NCBI RefSeq assembly: GCF_003990445.1
Contig: NZ_REEZ01000017.1
Coordinates: 1 to 64,000, forward strand
DNA from: Pararhodobacter zhoushanensis
Lineage (GTDB): Bacteria > Pseudomonadota > Alphaproteobacteria > Rhodobacterales > Rhodobacteraceae
Length of the DNA: 64,000 nt
Direction of reading: 5' to 3'
Every line of letters begins with the position of its first letter. Position 1 is the first letter of the stretch. The translations under genes and the position numbers were made by a program. Shown in pieces: positions 44,098-54,029 of the stretch. The notes beneath the pieces were generated by a model. It ran no database searches, was not told the origin of the DNA, and saw only the letters and a program-made list of their open reading frames with translations.

Positions 44098-45210
44098 ATG
44101 GCTAACCCGGCAGGAAAGGCCCCGCTTGCGGTCATCGCGGCAGGTGGGACCGGGGGGCATATGTTCCCGGCGCAGGCATTGGCCGAAGAGCTACTGGCGC
44201 GCGGCTGGCGCGTCGTTTTGTCTACCGACGCGCGCGGCGCGCGGTACGCGGGCGGGTTTCCCGATGCGGTCGAGCGCCGCGTCGTCGGCTCGGCGACCTT
44301 TGCGCGCGGTGGCGCGGTGGCGAAGCTGGCGGTGCCCTTTCGTATTCTGGGCGGCGTGGTCAAGGCGGTCGCGGGCATGGTTTCCGACCGGCCCGCTGTG
44401 GTGGCGGGGTTCGGCGGGTATCCGTCGATCCCGGCCCTGACAGCAGCGACCGTGTTGCGCATTCCACGGCTGATCCACGAACAAAACGGCGTGCTGGGCC
44501 GGGTGAATGAGCTGTTCGCCAAGCGTGTTTCGGCTGTCGCCTGCGGCACCTGGCCGACGGTACTGCCCAAGGGCGTTGCCGGGCACCAGATCGGCAACCC
44601 GGTGCGGGGCGCGGTGCGTGAACGCGCGGCGTCGCCCTATATCGAGCCGGGCAATTATCCGATGTCGCTGGTGATCATTGGCGGCTCTCAGGGCGCGCGC
44701 GTCCTGTCGGACGTGGTGCCGGCGGCGCTCGCCGGTTTGCCTGACAGTCTGCGCCAGCATGTGCGCGTGGCGCATCAGGCGCGACCCGAGGATCTGGACC
44801 GGGTGGCGGCGGCCTATGAGGCCGCGGGCATTCCGGCCGAGGTCGAGCCGTTCTTCGCTGACATCCCGCGCCGGTTTTCCGAAGCGCAGCTGGTGATTTC
44901 ACGCTCGGGCGCGTCGACGGTGGCGGATCTGACGGTGATCGGCCGGCCGTCGATTCTGGTGCCCTATGCCGCCGCGATCCGCGGTGAGCAGGAGGCCAAC
45001 GCGCGCGGTCTGGTTGAGGCCGAGGCGGCGGTGTTGATGCCCGAAAGCATGTTCACGCCCGAGGCGCTGGCGGCGACGATTTCGACGATCCTGACCACCC
45101 CGCAGGCTGCCGCGCGCATGGCGCGCGCCGCGACGCGGCTGGGCTTGCCCGACGCTGCGATGGCGCTGGCCGATCTGGCCGAGCGCCTCGCCGGTCCCCC
45201 CGAACACTGA
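44098..45210 (+). CDS. murG: UDP-GlcNAc--MurNAc-pentapeptide-lipid N-acetylglucosaminyltransferase
   Basis: A 370-residue GT28 transferase that converts lipid I to lipid II on the inner face of the inner membrane. The N-terminal glycine loop is [20 protein letters not shown], followed by [14 protein letters not shown] and [20 protein letters not shown]. The C-terminal donor domain carries [16 protein letters not shown] and [25 protein letters not shown]. It follows ftsW by 2 bases and precedes murC by 8 bases, which fits a single operon with coupled translation. Confidence 0.95.
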   Translation: MANPAGKAPLAVIAAGGTGGHMFPAQALAEELLARGWRVVLSTDARGARYAGGFPDAVERRVVGSATFARGGAVAKLAVPFRILGGVVKAVAGMVSDRPAVVAGFGGYPSIPALTAATVLRIPRLIHEQNGVLGRVNELFAKRVSAVACGTWPTVLPKGVAGHQIGNPVRGAVRERAASPYIEPGNYPMSLVIIGGSQGARVLSDVVPAALAGLPDSLRQHVRVAHQARPEDLDRVAAAYEAAGIPAEVEPFFADIPRRFSEAQLVISRSGASTVADLTVIGRPSILVPYAAAIRGEQEANARGLVEAEAAVLMPESMFTPEALAATISTILTTPQAAARMARAATRLGLPDAAMALADLAERLAGPPEH

Positions 45211-45218
45211 GAGTTCCG

Positions 45219-46628
45219 ATGACGCGCTTGATGCTTCCGCCGGGTCTGGGCCCGATCCATTTCATCGGCATTGGCGGGATCGGCATGTCCGGTATCGCCG
45301 AAATCCTGCTCGGCGAGGGCTTCGCCGTACAGGGCTCGGACGCCAAGGGCAGTGCGATCACCGAACGGCTGGCCGGTCTGGGTGCGGTGATTCATGTCGG
45401 GCATGATGCGGCGCACGTGGCGGGGGCGGCGGTGATCGTCGCCTCGACCGCCATCAAGCCCAGCAACCCCGAGATGGCCGAGGCGCGGCGTCTGGGTCTG
45501 CCGGTGGTGCGGCGGGCGGAAATGTTGGCCGAACTCATGCGCTTGCGGCGCAATATTTCCATCGCCGGGACGCATGGCAAGACGACGACCACCACGATGA
45601 TGGCGGCGATGCTGGACGCGGGCGGGTTCGATGCGACGGTGGTCAACGGCGGGGTGATCCACGCGTACGGCTCGAACGCGCGGGCTGGGGCGGGCGAGTG
45701 GATGGTGGTCGAGGCGGATGAGAGCGACGGCTCGTTCAACCTGTTGCCGACGCAGATTGCCGTGGTGACCAACATCGACCCGGAACATCTTGAACACTGG
45801 GGCTGCTTCGACGCCCTGCGCGCCGGGTTCGACCGCTTTGTGCAGGGTATTCCGTTCTATGGATTGGCGGTGCTGTGTACGGATCATGCCGAAGTCGCTG
45901 CGCTGGCCGAACGGGTGCATGACCGGCGGGTTGTGACCTTTGGTTTCAACGCCCGTGCTGACGTGCGGGCTGAGGGGCTAAGGTACGAAAAGGGACAGGC
46001 CGTTTTCGATATTGCGCTGGGACATGGTGCCGAATGTCGGAAAATTGAAAGTCTGACACTTCCGATGCCGGGTGATCATAACGTGTCGAACGCGCTGAGC
46101 GCGGTGGCGGTGGGGCTGCATCTGGGGATGAGCGACGACGCCATCCGCGCCGCATTGGCCGGGTTCGCCGGGGTCGGGCGGCGGTTTACGCGGGTCGGTG
46201 AGGTGAACGGCGTCACGGTGATCGACGATTACGGCCATCATCCGGTGGAAATTGCGGCTGTTATCAAGGCCGCACGGCAGGCGCTGGGGGGCACGGGGCG
46301 GGTGATCGCCGTGCACCAGCCGCACCGCTACACGCGGCTGAGCGCGCTTTTCTCTGACTTCACCACCTGTTTTGACGGTGCCGATGTCGTGGCCATCGCC
46401 GAGGTCTATTCGGCGGGCGAAGAGCCGATTGCCGGGGCGGATCGCGACAGCCTTGTCGCGGCGATCACGGCGCATGGCCACAAATCCGCCCACGCGCTTC
46501 TGCGCGAGGCGGATCTGGAGGCATTGGTGCGGGCCGAGGCGCAACCGGGTGACATGGTGGTCTGTCTGGGCGCCGGGACGATCAGCGCCTGGGCGCAGGC
46601 GCTGCCGGGGCGGCTGGCCGAGGGGTGA
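45219..46628 (+). CDS. murC: UDP-N-acetylmuramate--L-alanine ligase
   Basis: A 469-residue Mur ligase that adds L-alanine to UDP-MurNAc. The N-terminal domain reads [28 protein letters not shown], the ATP loop is [10 protein letters not shown] near residues 116-125, and [33 protein letters not shown] is the conserved central part. [30 protein letters not shown] and [13 protein letters not shown] mark the C-terminal domain. It lies 8 bases after murG. A small membrane-protein gene, not murB, follows. Confidence 0.95.
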   Translation: MTRLMLPPGLGPIHFIGIGGIGMSGIAEILLGEGFAVQGSDAKGSAITERLAGLGAVIHVGHDAAHVAGAAVIVASTAIKPSNPEMAEARRLGLPVVRRAEMLAELMRLRRNISIAGTHGKTTTTTMMAAMLDAGGFDATVVNGGVIHAYGSNARAGAGEWMVVEADESDGSFNLLPTQIAVVTNIDPEHLEHWGCFDALRAGFDRFVQGIPFYGLAVLCTDHAEVAALAERVHDRRVVTFGFNARADVRAEGLRYEKGQAVFDIALGHGAECRKIESLTLPMPGDHNVSNALSAVAVGLHLGMSDDAIRAALAGFAGVGRRFTRVGEVNGVTVIDDYGHHPVEIAAVIKAARQALGGTGRVIAVHQPHRYTRLSALFSDFTTCFDGADVVAIAEVYSAGEEPIAGADRDSLVAAITAHGHKSAHALLREADLEALVRAEAQPGDMVVCLGAGTISAWAQALPGRLAEG

Positions 46629-46692
46629 GCGTCTGCCTTGTTTTTAAGGGGGAGCCGGGCATACTCAGCCAACGGCAACCTGAGGAGGACGC

Positions 46693-46998
46693 ATGGAAAT
46701 ACTGGTCTTTGGTTTTGGCGCGCTGTGTTGCGGGGGCATCCTGGGCGGTCTGTTGGCGCGGTTCGCCTCGCCGCGCGCCGCGATGATCGGCGGGCTGGCT
46801 TTGGCTGTGGCGGCGGCGGTATCGCTGCTGATCGGCGCGGGGCAGCAGGGATGGGATGGCATGGGCTATACCATCGTGGGCGCGCTGTTGCTCGCCCCTA
46901 TGGCGCTGGCGACGACAGCGGTTGGCGCGCTTGCGTGGTTTGGGCGGCGACGGGCACGCGCTGCTGCCAGACGCGCCACAGATCCAGAGCGGCGTTGA
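46693..46998 (+). CDS. Hypothetical small membrane protein inside the mur cluster
   Basis: A 101-residue protein with three hydrophobic segments (about residues 3-22, 28-48 and 58-84) and a strongly basic tail GRRRARAAARRATDPERR. GAGGAG lies 5 bases before the ATG, and codon use is native. No family is recognised. Its last 101 bases overlap, tail to tail, a small gene on the other strand. It lies between murC and murB, where many Rhodobacterales carry a small membrane protein of the DUF2484 type. I cannot confirm membership of that family. Confidence 0.6.
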   Translation: MEILVFGFGALCCGGILGGLLARFASPRAAMIGGLALAVAAAVSLLIGAGQQGWDGMGYTIVGALLLAPMALATTAVGALAWFGRRRARAAARRATDPERR

Positions 46999-47143
46999 CT
47001 GACAGGCCGATGACGACGGCCACGGCCATGAGCCGGCCATCATAGACACCGGCATTCAGGCCGATAAGAACGACAGAGCAAGCGACCGCTGCCGCAACGA
47101 GAGTGGGCATCGCTGCGCGCAAAACTGGGTGGAGGGTTTGCAT
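46898..47143 (-). CDS. Hypothetical small membrane protein, antisense within the mur cluster
   Basis: An 81-residue protein beginning MQTLHPVLRAAMPTLVAAAVACSVVLIGLNAGVYDGRLMAVAVVIGL, with two hydrophobic segments followed by ALDLWRVWQQRVPV. Third codon positions are G/C rich in this frame, and the periodic hydrophobic pattern looks native, so I think it is real. The ribosome-binding site is weak. It runs against murC-murB and overlaps the opposite small gene by 101 bases at the 3' ends. Its start lies 79 bases before the murB start, so its promoter would sit in the murB leader. The function is unknown. Confidence 0.5.
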   Translation of the reverse strand: MQTLHPVLRAAMPTLVAAAVACSVVLIGLNAGVYDGRLMAVAVVIGLSVNAALDLWRVWQQRVPVAAQTTQARQPLSSPAP

Positions 47144-47221
47144 AATGTTTACCGCTTTTATGAGTGTTTTGCAGAAGGAACGCGTTTGTGAAGCGCTGGT
47201 TCCGACGAATGAGGCCATTGC

Positions 47222-48157
47222 GTGAAAGAACTGAGCTACACCCCCCGCGGCGCGCTGACCCCCAATCGGGCGCTTGCCGATCTGACATGGCTGCGCGTTG
47301 GTGGGCCGGCAGATTGGCTGTTTCAACCGGCGGATGAAGAGGATCTGGCGGCGTTTCTGGCGGCATTGCCCGCTGATGTGGCGGTGTTCCCGATGGGCGT
47401 GGGATCGAACCTGATCGTGCGCGATGGCGGCATACGGGCGGTGGTGATCCGGCTGGGACGCGGGTTCAACGGCATCCGGGTCGAGGGCGGACAGGTCTTT
47501 GCAGGCGCGGCGGCGCTCGACGCGCATGTGGCGCGAAAGGCGGCAGAGGCGGGGCGCGATCTGACCTTCCTGCGCACCATTCCGGGCAGCATCGGCGGCG
47601 CGGTCAGGATGAACGCGGGTTGCTACGGGCAGTATGTCGCCGACCGGCTCGAGTCGGTGCGGGTGATCACGCGGAACGGCGAGGCGCGCAGCCTCAAAGC
47701 GGCTGAACTGGCGATGCAATACCGCCAGACGACGTTGCCCGACGGCTGGGTGATCGTCGAAGCCGTGTTCAATGCGCCACAGGGGGAACCCGCTGCGTTG
47801 GCCGCGCGGATGGACGAACAGCTGGCAAAACGCGATGCCTCGCAGCCGACAAAGGACCGCACGGCGGGGTCGACCTTCCGCAATCCGGCGGGGTTCAGCT
47901 CTACCGGTAGGGCCGATGACGTTCATGACCTCAAGGCGTGGTCTGTGATCGACGCGGCTGGCATGCGCGGCGCGACGCGGGGCGGGGCGCAGATGTCGCC
48001 GATGCACGCGAATTTTCTGGTCAACACCGGGGGGGCGTCGGCCGCCGATCTGGAGGGACTGGGTGAGGAGGTCCGAAAAAGGGTGTTCCAAAACAGCGGG
48101 ATTACGCTAGAATGGGAAATCATGCGGTTGGGCGAAGCAGCCCCGTCGCAGGACTGA
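47222..48157 (+). CDS. murB: UDP-N-acetylenolpyruvoylglucosamine reductase
   Basis: A 311-residue FAD enzyme that reduces UDP-GlcNAc-enolpyruvate to UDP-MurNAc with NADPH. The FAD part has [42 protein letters not shown] and [37 protein letters not shown] holds the catalytic serine, and [23 protein letters not shown] is the C-terminal signature. The start is GTG at 47222 with GAGG 7 bases upstream. Three hairpins lie between its stop and ddl. Confidence 0.94.
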   Translation: MKELSYTPRGALTPNRALADLTWLRVGGPADWLFQPADEEDLAAFLAALPADVAVFPMGVGSNLIVRDGGIRAVVIRLGRGFNGIRVEGGQVFAGAAALDAHVARKAAEAGRDLTFLRTIPGSIGGAVRMNAGCYGQYVADRLESVRVITRNGEARSLKAAELAMQYRQTTLPDGWVIVEAVFNAPQGEPAALAARMDEQLAKRDASQPTKDRTAGSTFRNPAGFSSTGRADDVHDLKAWSVIDAAGMRGATRGGAQMSPMHANFLVNTGGASAADLEGLGEEVRKRVFQNSGITLEWEIMRLGEAAPSQD

Positions 48158-48233
48158 CCGGGCGATAGACCCGGCACCGTGGATCAAGGGGCCTGAGCAG
48201 CCCTCCACGTATAAAAATGGGGCAAAAAGCCCC
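48158..48233 (+). other. Three consecutive stem-loops in the murB-ddl leader
   Basis: Directly after the murB stop are CCGGG/CCCGG (48158-48174), CGTGGA/TCCACG with an inner AGGGGC/GCCCT pair (48178-48209), and GGGGC-AAAAA-GCCCC (48219-48233). The last lies 16 bases before the ddl start. No T-run follows any of them, so RNA processing or translational control is more likely than termination. Confidence 0.5.
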
Positions 48234-48249
48234 ACGAGAGGCAGAGTTG

Positions 48250-49170
48250 GTGGGCACGTCGAGCAGGACGCCCCCTACAGTAGCGGTTTTGATGGGCGGA
48301 CCCTCGGCTGAGCGCGAGGTTTCCCTGTCGTCGGGGCACATGTGCGCCATCGCGCTGCGGGAGGCCGGATTCACAACGGTTGAGGTCGATGCCGGCCGCG
48401 ATCTGGCTGAGAAGCTGATCGCGATGAAGCCGGATGTCGTGTTCAACGCCCTTCACGGGCGTTGGGGCGAAGACGGCTGTGTGCAGGGTCTGCTGGAATG
48501 GCTGAAGATCCCCTACACGCATTCTGGCGTGCTGGCCTCGGCTCTGGCGATGGACAAGCAGCGCACCAAGGACACGTACCGCGCCGCCGGGTTGCCAGTG
48601 GTCGAGAGCCGTCTGGCCTGCAAGGACGAGGTGCGCGCGCGGCATGTGCTGCCGCCGCCCTATGTGGTCAAACCCTTCAACGAAGGCTCATCGGTCGGCG
48701 TCTGGCTGGTGATGGAAGAGAACAACGGCCCGCCGCAGCTGGATGACGCCATGCCCGAGGTGGTGATGGTCGAAGCCTATGCGCCGGGGCGCGAGATGAC
48801 GACCAGCGTGCTGGGCGACCGGGCGCTGACGGTGACGGATATCGTGACCGAGGGCTGGTATGATTACGACGCGAAATACAAGCCCGGCGGCTCGTCGCAT
48901 GTGATCCCGGCGCAGCTGCCGCAAGAGATTTTCGATGCCTGCATGGACTATGCGTTGCGTGCCCATCAGGCGCTGGGGTGCCGGGGCCTGAGCCGCACCG
49001 ATTTCCGCTGGGACGAGACGCGCGGCCTGGAAGGGTTGGTGCTGCTGGAGACCAACACCCAGCCCGGCATGACGCCGACATCGCTCAGCCCCGAGCAGGC
49101 CGCGTATTGCGGCATCAGCTTTCCCGAGCTGATGCGCTGGTTGGTCGAGGATGCCTCATGTCAACGGTGA
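48250..49170 (+). CDS. ddl: D-alanine--D-alanine ligase
   Basis: A 306-residue ATP-grasp enzyme that makes the D-Ala-D-Ala dipeptide for peptidoglycan. Features are [79 protein letters not shown] and [10 protein letters not shown] with [21 protein letters not shown] favour GTG 48250, which has GAGAGG 8 bases upstream. ATG 48217 would begin inside a hairpin and add 11 unusual residues. The end overlaps the ftsQ start by 13 bases. Confidence 0.93.
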   Translation: MGTSSRTPPTVAVLMGGPSAEREVSLSSGHMCAIALREAGFTTVEVDAGRDLAEKLIAMKPDVVFNALHGRWGEDGCVQGLLEWLKIPYTHSGVLASALAMDKQRTKDTYRAAGLPVVESRLACKDEVRARHVLPPPYVVKPFNEGSSVGVWLVMEENNGPPQLDDAMPEVVMVEAYAPGREMTTSVLGDRALTVTDIVTEGWYDYDAKYKPGGSSHVIPAQLPQEIFDACMDYALRAHQALGCRGLSRTDFRWDETRGLEGLVLLETNTQPGMTPTSLSPEQAAYCGISFPELMRWLVEDASCQR

Positions 49171-50441
49171 TCCGGGATGCACGGGGCGAGCGGGTCGATG
49201 CCACGCCGCGTCGCGCCGACACCAGCCAGCGTGAATGGCCCGACCGCCACGAAATGATGCCGCCGCCGGTTGCGGCGGGGCGGGTGTTGCGGGCGGCCAA
49301 GCCGATGCCCGCGCAATGGCCCGATGAGATGCCGGAATATTCTTGGCCGCCGCTGCCCGACGCCGAGCGCCACGCGCGCGCGCCGCGCCGTGCGGAGCTG
49401 CCCGCGAATGATCCGGTTGCACCGCCGGTGACTGGGCGCGGGCCTGTGCGTCCGGCGCCGGGGCCTGCGCGCCGCGTGCAGCCCGAGTCCGATCTGCTGG
49501 AGCCTGACCACCGGGCCGAAGCGCCAACGATTGCGTCGCTTGAGTGGACGATCCCCGACGCGGCCGAGCCGCGCGGTCCGGTGAACGATCCGTCGCCGAG
49601 CCGTCTGTCGTACCGGCTGAACCGGTTGTGGCTGACGCCGATGGTGCGGCATTTCGTGCGCATCGGCTTGCCGGTGATGCTGATCGCTGCCTTTGCCGGG
49701 GGATGGTTCTCGCAAGAAGAGAACCGGACGGCGCTGGTGACGTGGGTCGAGGGGGTCAAGACCACGATCCAGAACCAGCCGATGTTCGAAGTTTCGTCGA
49801 TGGATGTGCAGGCCCGCTCGCCCGAAGTGGCCGAGGGGGTGGCACAGATGTTGGGGGTCAGTTTCCCGGTGTCGAGCTGGGATCTCGATCTGGGGGCGTT
49901 GCGCGCCCGGGCCGAGGAACTGGACGCGGTCGAGCGCGCCTGGCTACAGGTCCGCACCGGCGGCGTGCTGGAAGTGCGCGTGACCGAGCGCGTGCCGGCG
50001 ATGGTCTGGCGTAATGCCGGCGGGCTGGATCTGGTCGATGCGACCGGGCACCGCGTGGCGCGTCTGGCGACGCGTGCGGCCCGTGCCGATCTGCCGCTGA
50101 TTGCCGGTGACGGTGCGCCCGAGGCCATCGCCGAAGCCCGCGCGCTGCTGGCCTCGGCCGCGCCGATCCTGCCGCGCATTCGCGGGCTGGTCCGCGTTGG
50201 TAACCGCCGCTGGGATGTGGTGCTGGACCGCAACCAGCGTATCCAGCTGCCTGCGACGGGCGCTGTCCCGGCGCTGGAGCTGGTCGTGGCGATGACCGAA
50301 GGCGCCCAGCAACTGCTTTCACGCGATGTCACAGTTGTCGACATGCGCAACCCCGACCGGCCGACCCTGCGTTTGACCGAAGACGCGATGGCCGAACTGA
50401 CCCGAAACCGCACCCTGGCAAGAGGAGCCCCCACACGATGA
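49158..50441 (+). CDS. ftsQ: Cell division protein FtsQ with long N-terminal extension
   Basis: A 427-residue bitopic divisome protein. After a disordered, Pro/Arg-rich cytoplasmic part of about 145 residues, the usual FtsQ start [18 protein letters not shown] leads into one transmembrane helix (about 167-184). The periplasmic POTRA domain ([23 protein letters not shown]) and the beta domain with [15 protein letters not shown] and [16 protein letters not shown] follow. Family members in related bacteria are near 300 residues. The extension has native codon use and an ATG overlapping the ddl end, so it is probably translated. ftsA overlaps its stop by 4 bases. Confidence 0.92.
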   Translation: MSTVIRDARGERVDATPRRADTSQREWPDRHEMMPPPVAAGRVLRAAKPMPAQWPDEMPEYSWPPLPDAERHARAPRRAELPANDPVAPPVTGRGPVRPAPGPARRVQPESDLLEPDHRAEAPTIASLEWTIPDAAEPRGPVNDPSPSRLSYRLNRLWLTPMVRHFVRIGLPVMLIAAFAGGWFSQEENRTALVTWVEGVKTTIQNQPMFEVSSMDVQARSPEVAEGVAQMLGVSFPVSSWDLDLGALRARAEELDAVERAWLQVRTGGVLEVRVTERVPAMVWRNAGGLDLVDATGHRVARLATRAARADLPLIAGDGAPEAIAEARALLASAAPILPRIRGLVRVGNRRWDVVLDRNQRIQLPATGAVPALELVVAMTEGAQQLLSRDVTVVDMRNPDRPTLRLTEDAMAELTRNRTLARGAPTR

Positions 50442-51772
50442 CCGACCTCTACCAATCGCAGCGCGCCATGCGGAGCATGCGGAGCCAAGCCATGCAGCGG
50501 GGCGTTATCGCGGTGATGGACATCGGCACCCACAAGGTTGCCTGTCTGATCCTGAAATTCGGCGTGTCCGACGGCCCGCGCGAAGGCTCGGGCGTCGGCG
50601 CGATGGCCGGGCAGGCGGCGTTCCGGGTGATCGGGGCGGGCACGACCTGCTCGCGCGGGGTGCGTTTTGGCGAGATCGCGGCAATGCGCGAGACCGAGCG
50701 CGCTGTGCGCACCGCGTTGCAGAACGCGCAGAAGATGGCGCAGACCCGTGTAGATCATGCGATCCTGACCTTCTCGGGCGGGGATCTGCGCAGCTACGGG
50801 CTGGAGGGTCTGGTTGAGTTGGAGTCCGAGCGCGTGTCCGAAAATGACATCGCGCAGGTGCTCGACAGCTGTCTGGTGCCGGATCTGGGCTCGGGCCGCG
50901 AAGTGCTGCACGCACAGCCGGTGAACTTCATGCTTGATCACCGCTCAGGTCTGGCCGATCCGCGCGGTCAGGCGGGGCGGCAGTTGGGCTGCGACATGCA
51001 TCTGCTCAGCGTCGATACGGATGTCGTGCAGAACCTTGTGCATTGCCTCAAGCGCTGCGACGTCGAAGTCGCCGGGCTGGCCGCTGCGTCCTATGTGGCC
51101 GGCCGGTCGTCGCTGGTCGAGGATGAGCAGGAGCTGGGCGCTGCGGCCATCGACATGGGCGGCGGCACCACCAGCCTGTCGATTTTCATCAAGGGTCACA
51201 TGGTCTTCTCGGACGCGGTGCGGCTGGGCGGGGACCACATCACCGGCGACATCGCCAAAGGCTTGCAGATCCCCTATTCGACCGCCGAGCGGATCAAGAC
51301 CTTCTACGGCGGCTTGCATGCCACGGGTCAGGATGACCGTCAGCGCATCGAGATCGGCGGCGACAGCGGCGACTGGGACAAGGACCGTCGCACCGTGACG
51401 CGCAGCGAGTTGATCGGCATCATGCGTCCGCGCATGGCCGAGATTCTGGAAGAGGTGCGCGCGCGGCTGGACATTGCCGGGTTCGACCATTTGCCCAGCC
51501 AACAGATCGTGCTGACCGGCGGCGGCAGCCAGGTGCCGGGACTGGACGGCATGGCCTCGCGCATTCTGGGGCCGCAGGTGCGGCTGGGCCGTCCGATCCG
51601 CGTGCCGGGGCTGCCGCAGGCCGCGACCGGGCCGGAATATGCCGCCATCGTCGGGCTGTGCCAGTTTGCGGCGCATCCGCAGGACGAATGGTGGGATTTC
51701 GACATTCCCGCACAGCGCTTTGCGGCGCGTCCCCTCAAGCGCGCGATGAAGTGGTTCCGCGATAACTGGTAA
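50438..51772 (+). CDS. ftsA: Cell division protein FtsA
   Basis: A 444-residue actin-like ATPase that tethers FtsZ to the membrane and recruits later divisome proteins. The phosphate-1 region is GVIAVMDIGTHKVACLIL, phosphate-2 is AAIDMGGGTTSLSIFIKGHMVFSDAVRLGGDHIT, and the adenosine motif is QIVLTGGGSQVPGLDGMASRILG. Region 1C lies between about residues 85 and 190. The C-terminal amphipathic helix for membrane binding is probably LKRAMKWFRDNW. The ATG overlaps the ftsQ stop. A 247-base gap with a strong inverted repeat separates it from ftsZ. Confidence 0.95.
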   Translation: MTDLYQSQRAMRSMRSQAMQRGVIAVMDIGTHKVACLILKFGVSDGPREGSGVGAMAGQAAFRVIGAGTTCSRGVRFGEIAAMRETERAVRTALQNAQKMAQTRVDHAILTFSGGDLRSYGLEGLVELESERVSENDIAQVLDSCLVPDLGSGREVLHAQPVNFMLDHRSGLADPRGQAGRQLGCDMHLLSVDTDVVQNLVHCLKRCDVEVAGLAAASYVAGRSSLVEDEQELGAAAIDMGGGTTSLSIFIKGHMVFSDAVRLGGDHITGDIAKGLQIPYSTAERIKTFYGGLHATGQDDRQRIEIGGDSGDWDKDRRTVTRSELIGIMRPRMAEILEEVRARLDIAGFDHLPSQQIVLTGGGSQVPGLDGMASRILGPQVRLGRPIRVPGLPQAATGPEYAAIVGLCQFAAHPQDEWWDFDIPAQRFAARPLKRAMKWFRDNW

Positions 51773-51846
51773 GCCTTTCGACAGCCCGTGTGCGCCGAAA
51801 AGCCCAATAAATTTGCTCTGAATTCAGGCGTCTGCGCCCGGCGACA

Positions 51847-51871
51847 GGCGATTTCCCGCACGGAAATCGCC
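51847..51871 (+). other. Inverted repeat between ftsA and ftsZ
   Basis: A perfect 10-bp stem (arm GGCGATTTCC) encloses a 5-base loop. It lies 75 bases after the ftsA stop and 149 bases before ftsZ. A run of seven T residues comes only 20 bases later (51892-51898), so it is not a canonical terminator. It may attenuate ftsA readthrough or serve as a protein site ahead of an ftsZ promoter. Confidence 0.5.
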
Positions 51872-52019
51872 CAGTTGTCTGTTCCGATTCGTTTTTTTGA
51901 TGACGAGGAGTCGCAGCCGGGTTAAGATTGTTATAAATCTGGCAAATCACCAACGACCGGATGACGAACCCGAGCACATCGGACCGGAAAATCCGGCAGA
52001 AAAATACAGGCGGACAGGC

Positions 52020-53801
52020 ATGGCACTCACCTTTATCGCGACCGAGAAGAAAGATTTGACTCCGCGGATCACCGTTTTCGGTGTGGGCGGAGCGGGCGGG
52101 AATGCCGTCAACAACATGATCGAGCAGAACCTCGAGGGCGTTGATTTCGTCGTCGCCAACACGGATGCGCAGGCGCTTCAGCAGTCGCGCGCGCCGATCC
52201 GGGTTCAGCTGGGTGTGCAGGCGACCGAAGGTCTGGGGGCCGGTGCGCGCCCCGAGGTCGGGGCTGCCGCCGCTGCCGAGACGCTCGAAGAGATCATGGA
52301 TCATCTGACCGGCGCGCATATGTGCTTCATCACCGCCGGTATGGGGGGTGGCACGGGCACGGGCGCGGCGCCGATCATCGCGCATGCCGCGCGTGAGATG
52401 GGCATCCTGACCGTCGGCGTCGTGACCAAGCCTTTCGCCTTTGAAGGCGCCAAGCGCATGCGTCAGGCCGAAGAGGGCGTCGAAGAGCTGCAAAAGGTCG
52501 TCGACACGCTGATTATCATCCCCAACCAGAACCTGTTCCGGCTGGCGAACGAGCGTACGACCTTCACCGAAGCCTTCGCGCTGGCCGATGACGTGCTCTA
52601 TCAGGGCGTCAAGGGTGTGACCGATCTGATGGTCCGTCCGGGCATGATCAACCTCGACTTCGCCGACGTTCGCGCGGTGATGGACGAGATGGGCAAAGCC
52701 ATGATGGGCACGGGCGAAGCGACCGGCGAAGACCGCGCGCGTCAGGCCGCTGAAAAGGCAATTGCCAACCCGCTTCTGGACGAGATCAGCCTGCATGGTG
52801 CCAAGGGTGTGTTGATCAACATCACCGGTGGCCACGATCTGACCCTGTTCGAACTGGACGAAGCCGCCAACCTGATCCGCGAAAAGGTCGATCCCGAGGC
52901 CAACATCATCGTCGGCTCGACGCTGGACGAAACGATGGAAGGCGCGATCCGTGTCTCGGTCGTCGCGACCGGCATCGAAGCGCGCGAGCAGACCGTTGAA
53001 GTCCCGCGGCGTCGTCTGGCCGAGCCGCTCACGGTTGAGGCCGCTCCGGTTGCTCCGGCACCGGTGCAAGAGCCCGCCGCCTATGAGCCGCCGATGTTCG
53101 AAGCGCCGCAGGAGCCGCAGTATCGCGAAGAGCGCTACGAAGAGGCTGCCTATGAGCCGCAGTATGACGAACAGGCTTATGAGCCGCGCTACGAGCCGCA
53201 GCCCGAGCCGCGTCAGCAGACCGCCTATCGCGAAGAACCCCGTCACGAACAGCGCCAGGAACCGCGTCACGAGCAGATGCGTGAAGCGCCTTCCGCTCCG
53301 GCACCGGTGCAGGACGATTTCTTCCTGGAAGACATCCTGCGCGAACAGCCGCGCGCCCAGCAGCGCCCGGCACCGCAGCCGGCCCGCATGGCCCCCCCGG
53401 TGCAACAGCAGCCGGTTCAGCAGCAACCCGTGCAGCAACAGCCCGAAGCGCAATACACCGCGCCGCGGCCCAGCCGCCCAGTCGGTGAGCCGTCGCCCGA
53501 GGTTCTGGCCCGTCTGCGTCGTGTGGTCGAAAAGCAGCCCGAGCAGCAGGCGACCCAGCGTCGCCCGGTCCCGGCGCCCGCGCCGCAGCCAGTTGCCCAG
53601 CAGCCCGAACAGCGCCGCAGTCTTGTCGGTGGCCTGATCAACCGGATGACCGGCGCGCAGGCCTCGCATGGTGGTCATGGTGAACAGACGGCCCGCGCCG
53701 TGCGCCAGCAGCCTGCTGTTCAGGCCTATGATGATGACCCGCATCACCGCGCTCAGGATCAGATCGAGATCCCGGCGTTCCTGCGTCGTCAGGCGAATTA
53801 A
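52020..53801 (+). CDS. ftsZ: Cell division protein FtsZ with long low-complexity linker
   Basis: A 593-residue tubulin-like GTPase that forms the division ring. The N-terminal domain has [16 protein letters not shown] and the GTP signature [10 protein letters not shown] near residues 104-113. [11 protein letters not shown] and [19 protein letters not shown] follow, and the core ends near residue 320. About 255 residues of Pro/Gln/Glu-rich linker with [17 protein letters not shown] and [15 protein letters not shown] repeats lead to the C-terminal peptide [12 protein letters not shown] that binds FtsA. Such long linkers are known in alphaproteobacteria. ATG 52020 has ACAGG upstream. A strong terminator follows. 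Confidence 0.96.
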   Translation: MALTFIATEKKDLTPRITVFGVGGAGGNAVNNMIEQNLEGVDFVVANTDAQALQQSRAPIRVQLGVQATEGLGAGARPEVGAAAAAETLEEIMDHLTGAHMCFITAGMGGGTGTGAAPIIAHAAREMGILTVGVVTKPFAFEGAKRMRQAEEGVEELQKVVDTLIIIPNQNLFRLANERTTFTEAFALADDVLYQGVKGVTDLMVRPGMINLDFADVRAVMDEMGKAMMGTGEATGEDRARQAAEKAIANPLLDEISLHGAKGVLINITGGHDLTLFELDEAANLIREKVDPEANIIVGSTLDETMEGAIRVSVVATGIEAREQTVEVPRRRLAEPLTVEAAPVAPAPVQEPAAYEPPMFEAPQEPQYREERYEEAAYEPQYDEQAYEPRYEPQPEPRQQTAYREEPRHEQRQEPRHEQMREAPSAPAPVQDDFFLEDILREQPRAQQRPAPQPARMAPPVQQQPVQQQPVQQQPEAQYTAPRPSRPVGEPSPEVLARLRRVVEKQPEQQATQRRPVPAPAPQPVAQQPEQRRSLVGGLINRMTGAQASHGGHGEQTARAVRQQPAVQAYDDDPHHRAQDQIEIPAFLRRQAN

Positions 53802-53841
53802 GATCACGGTGGTGATCACATCGCACCGATGACCAAGACGT

Positions 53842-53876
53842 AAAGAACCGGCGAGAGCCGGTTCTTTTCTTTTGTT
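53842..53876 (+). terminator. Terminator after ftsZ
   Basis: An 11-bp perfect stem (arm AAAGAACCGGC) with a GAGA loop is followed by TTTCTTTTGTTTT. It closes the division cluster and separates it from lpxC. Confidence 0.9.
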
Positions 53877-53937
53877 TTCAAGGCATTTAGACCTGTTCAC
53901 TTTACGTGCGCGGAATGTCGCGCAGCGGTGATCTGTC

Positions 53938-53992
53938 TGTTACATCGTGTTACAAAGCGTGACTTTACCTCTGAAGGCTCGCTCCATAGATA
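53938..53992 (+). promoter_or_regulatory. Predicted lpxC promoter with upstream TGTTACA repeats
   Basis: TTTACC (53964-53969), a 17-base spacer and TAGATA (53987-53992) form a plausible promoter 38 bases before lpxC. Just upstream, TGTTACA occurs twice (53938-53944 and 53948-53954), 10 bases apart, which suggests a binding site on one face of the helix. Confidence 0.4.
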
Positions 53993-54029
53993 CCCTGTGA
54001 AGATATGCCTAACGTCCCGAGGACCCCTC

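Noticed and set aside
53092-53460. Tandem DNA repeats in ftsZ as a possible CRISPR or assembly artefact
   Set aside because: The repeats encode in-frame YEP and PVQQQ units of the disordered linker, spacing is irregular, and the conserved C-terminal peptide follows in frame.
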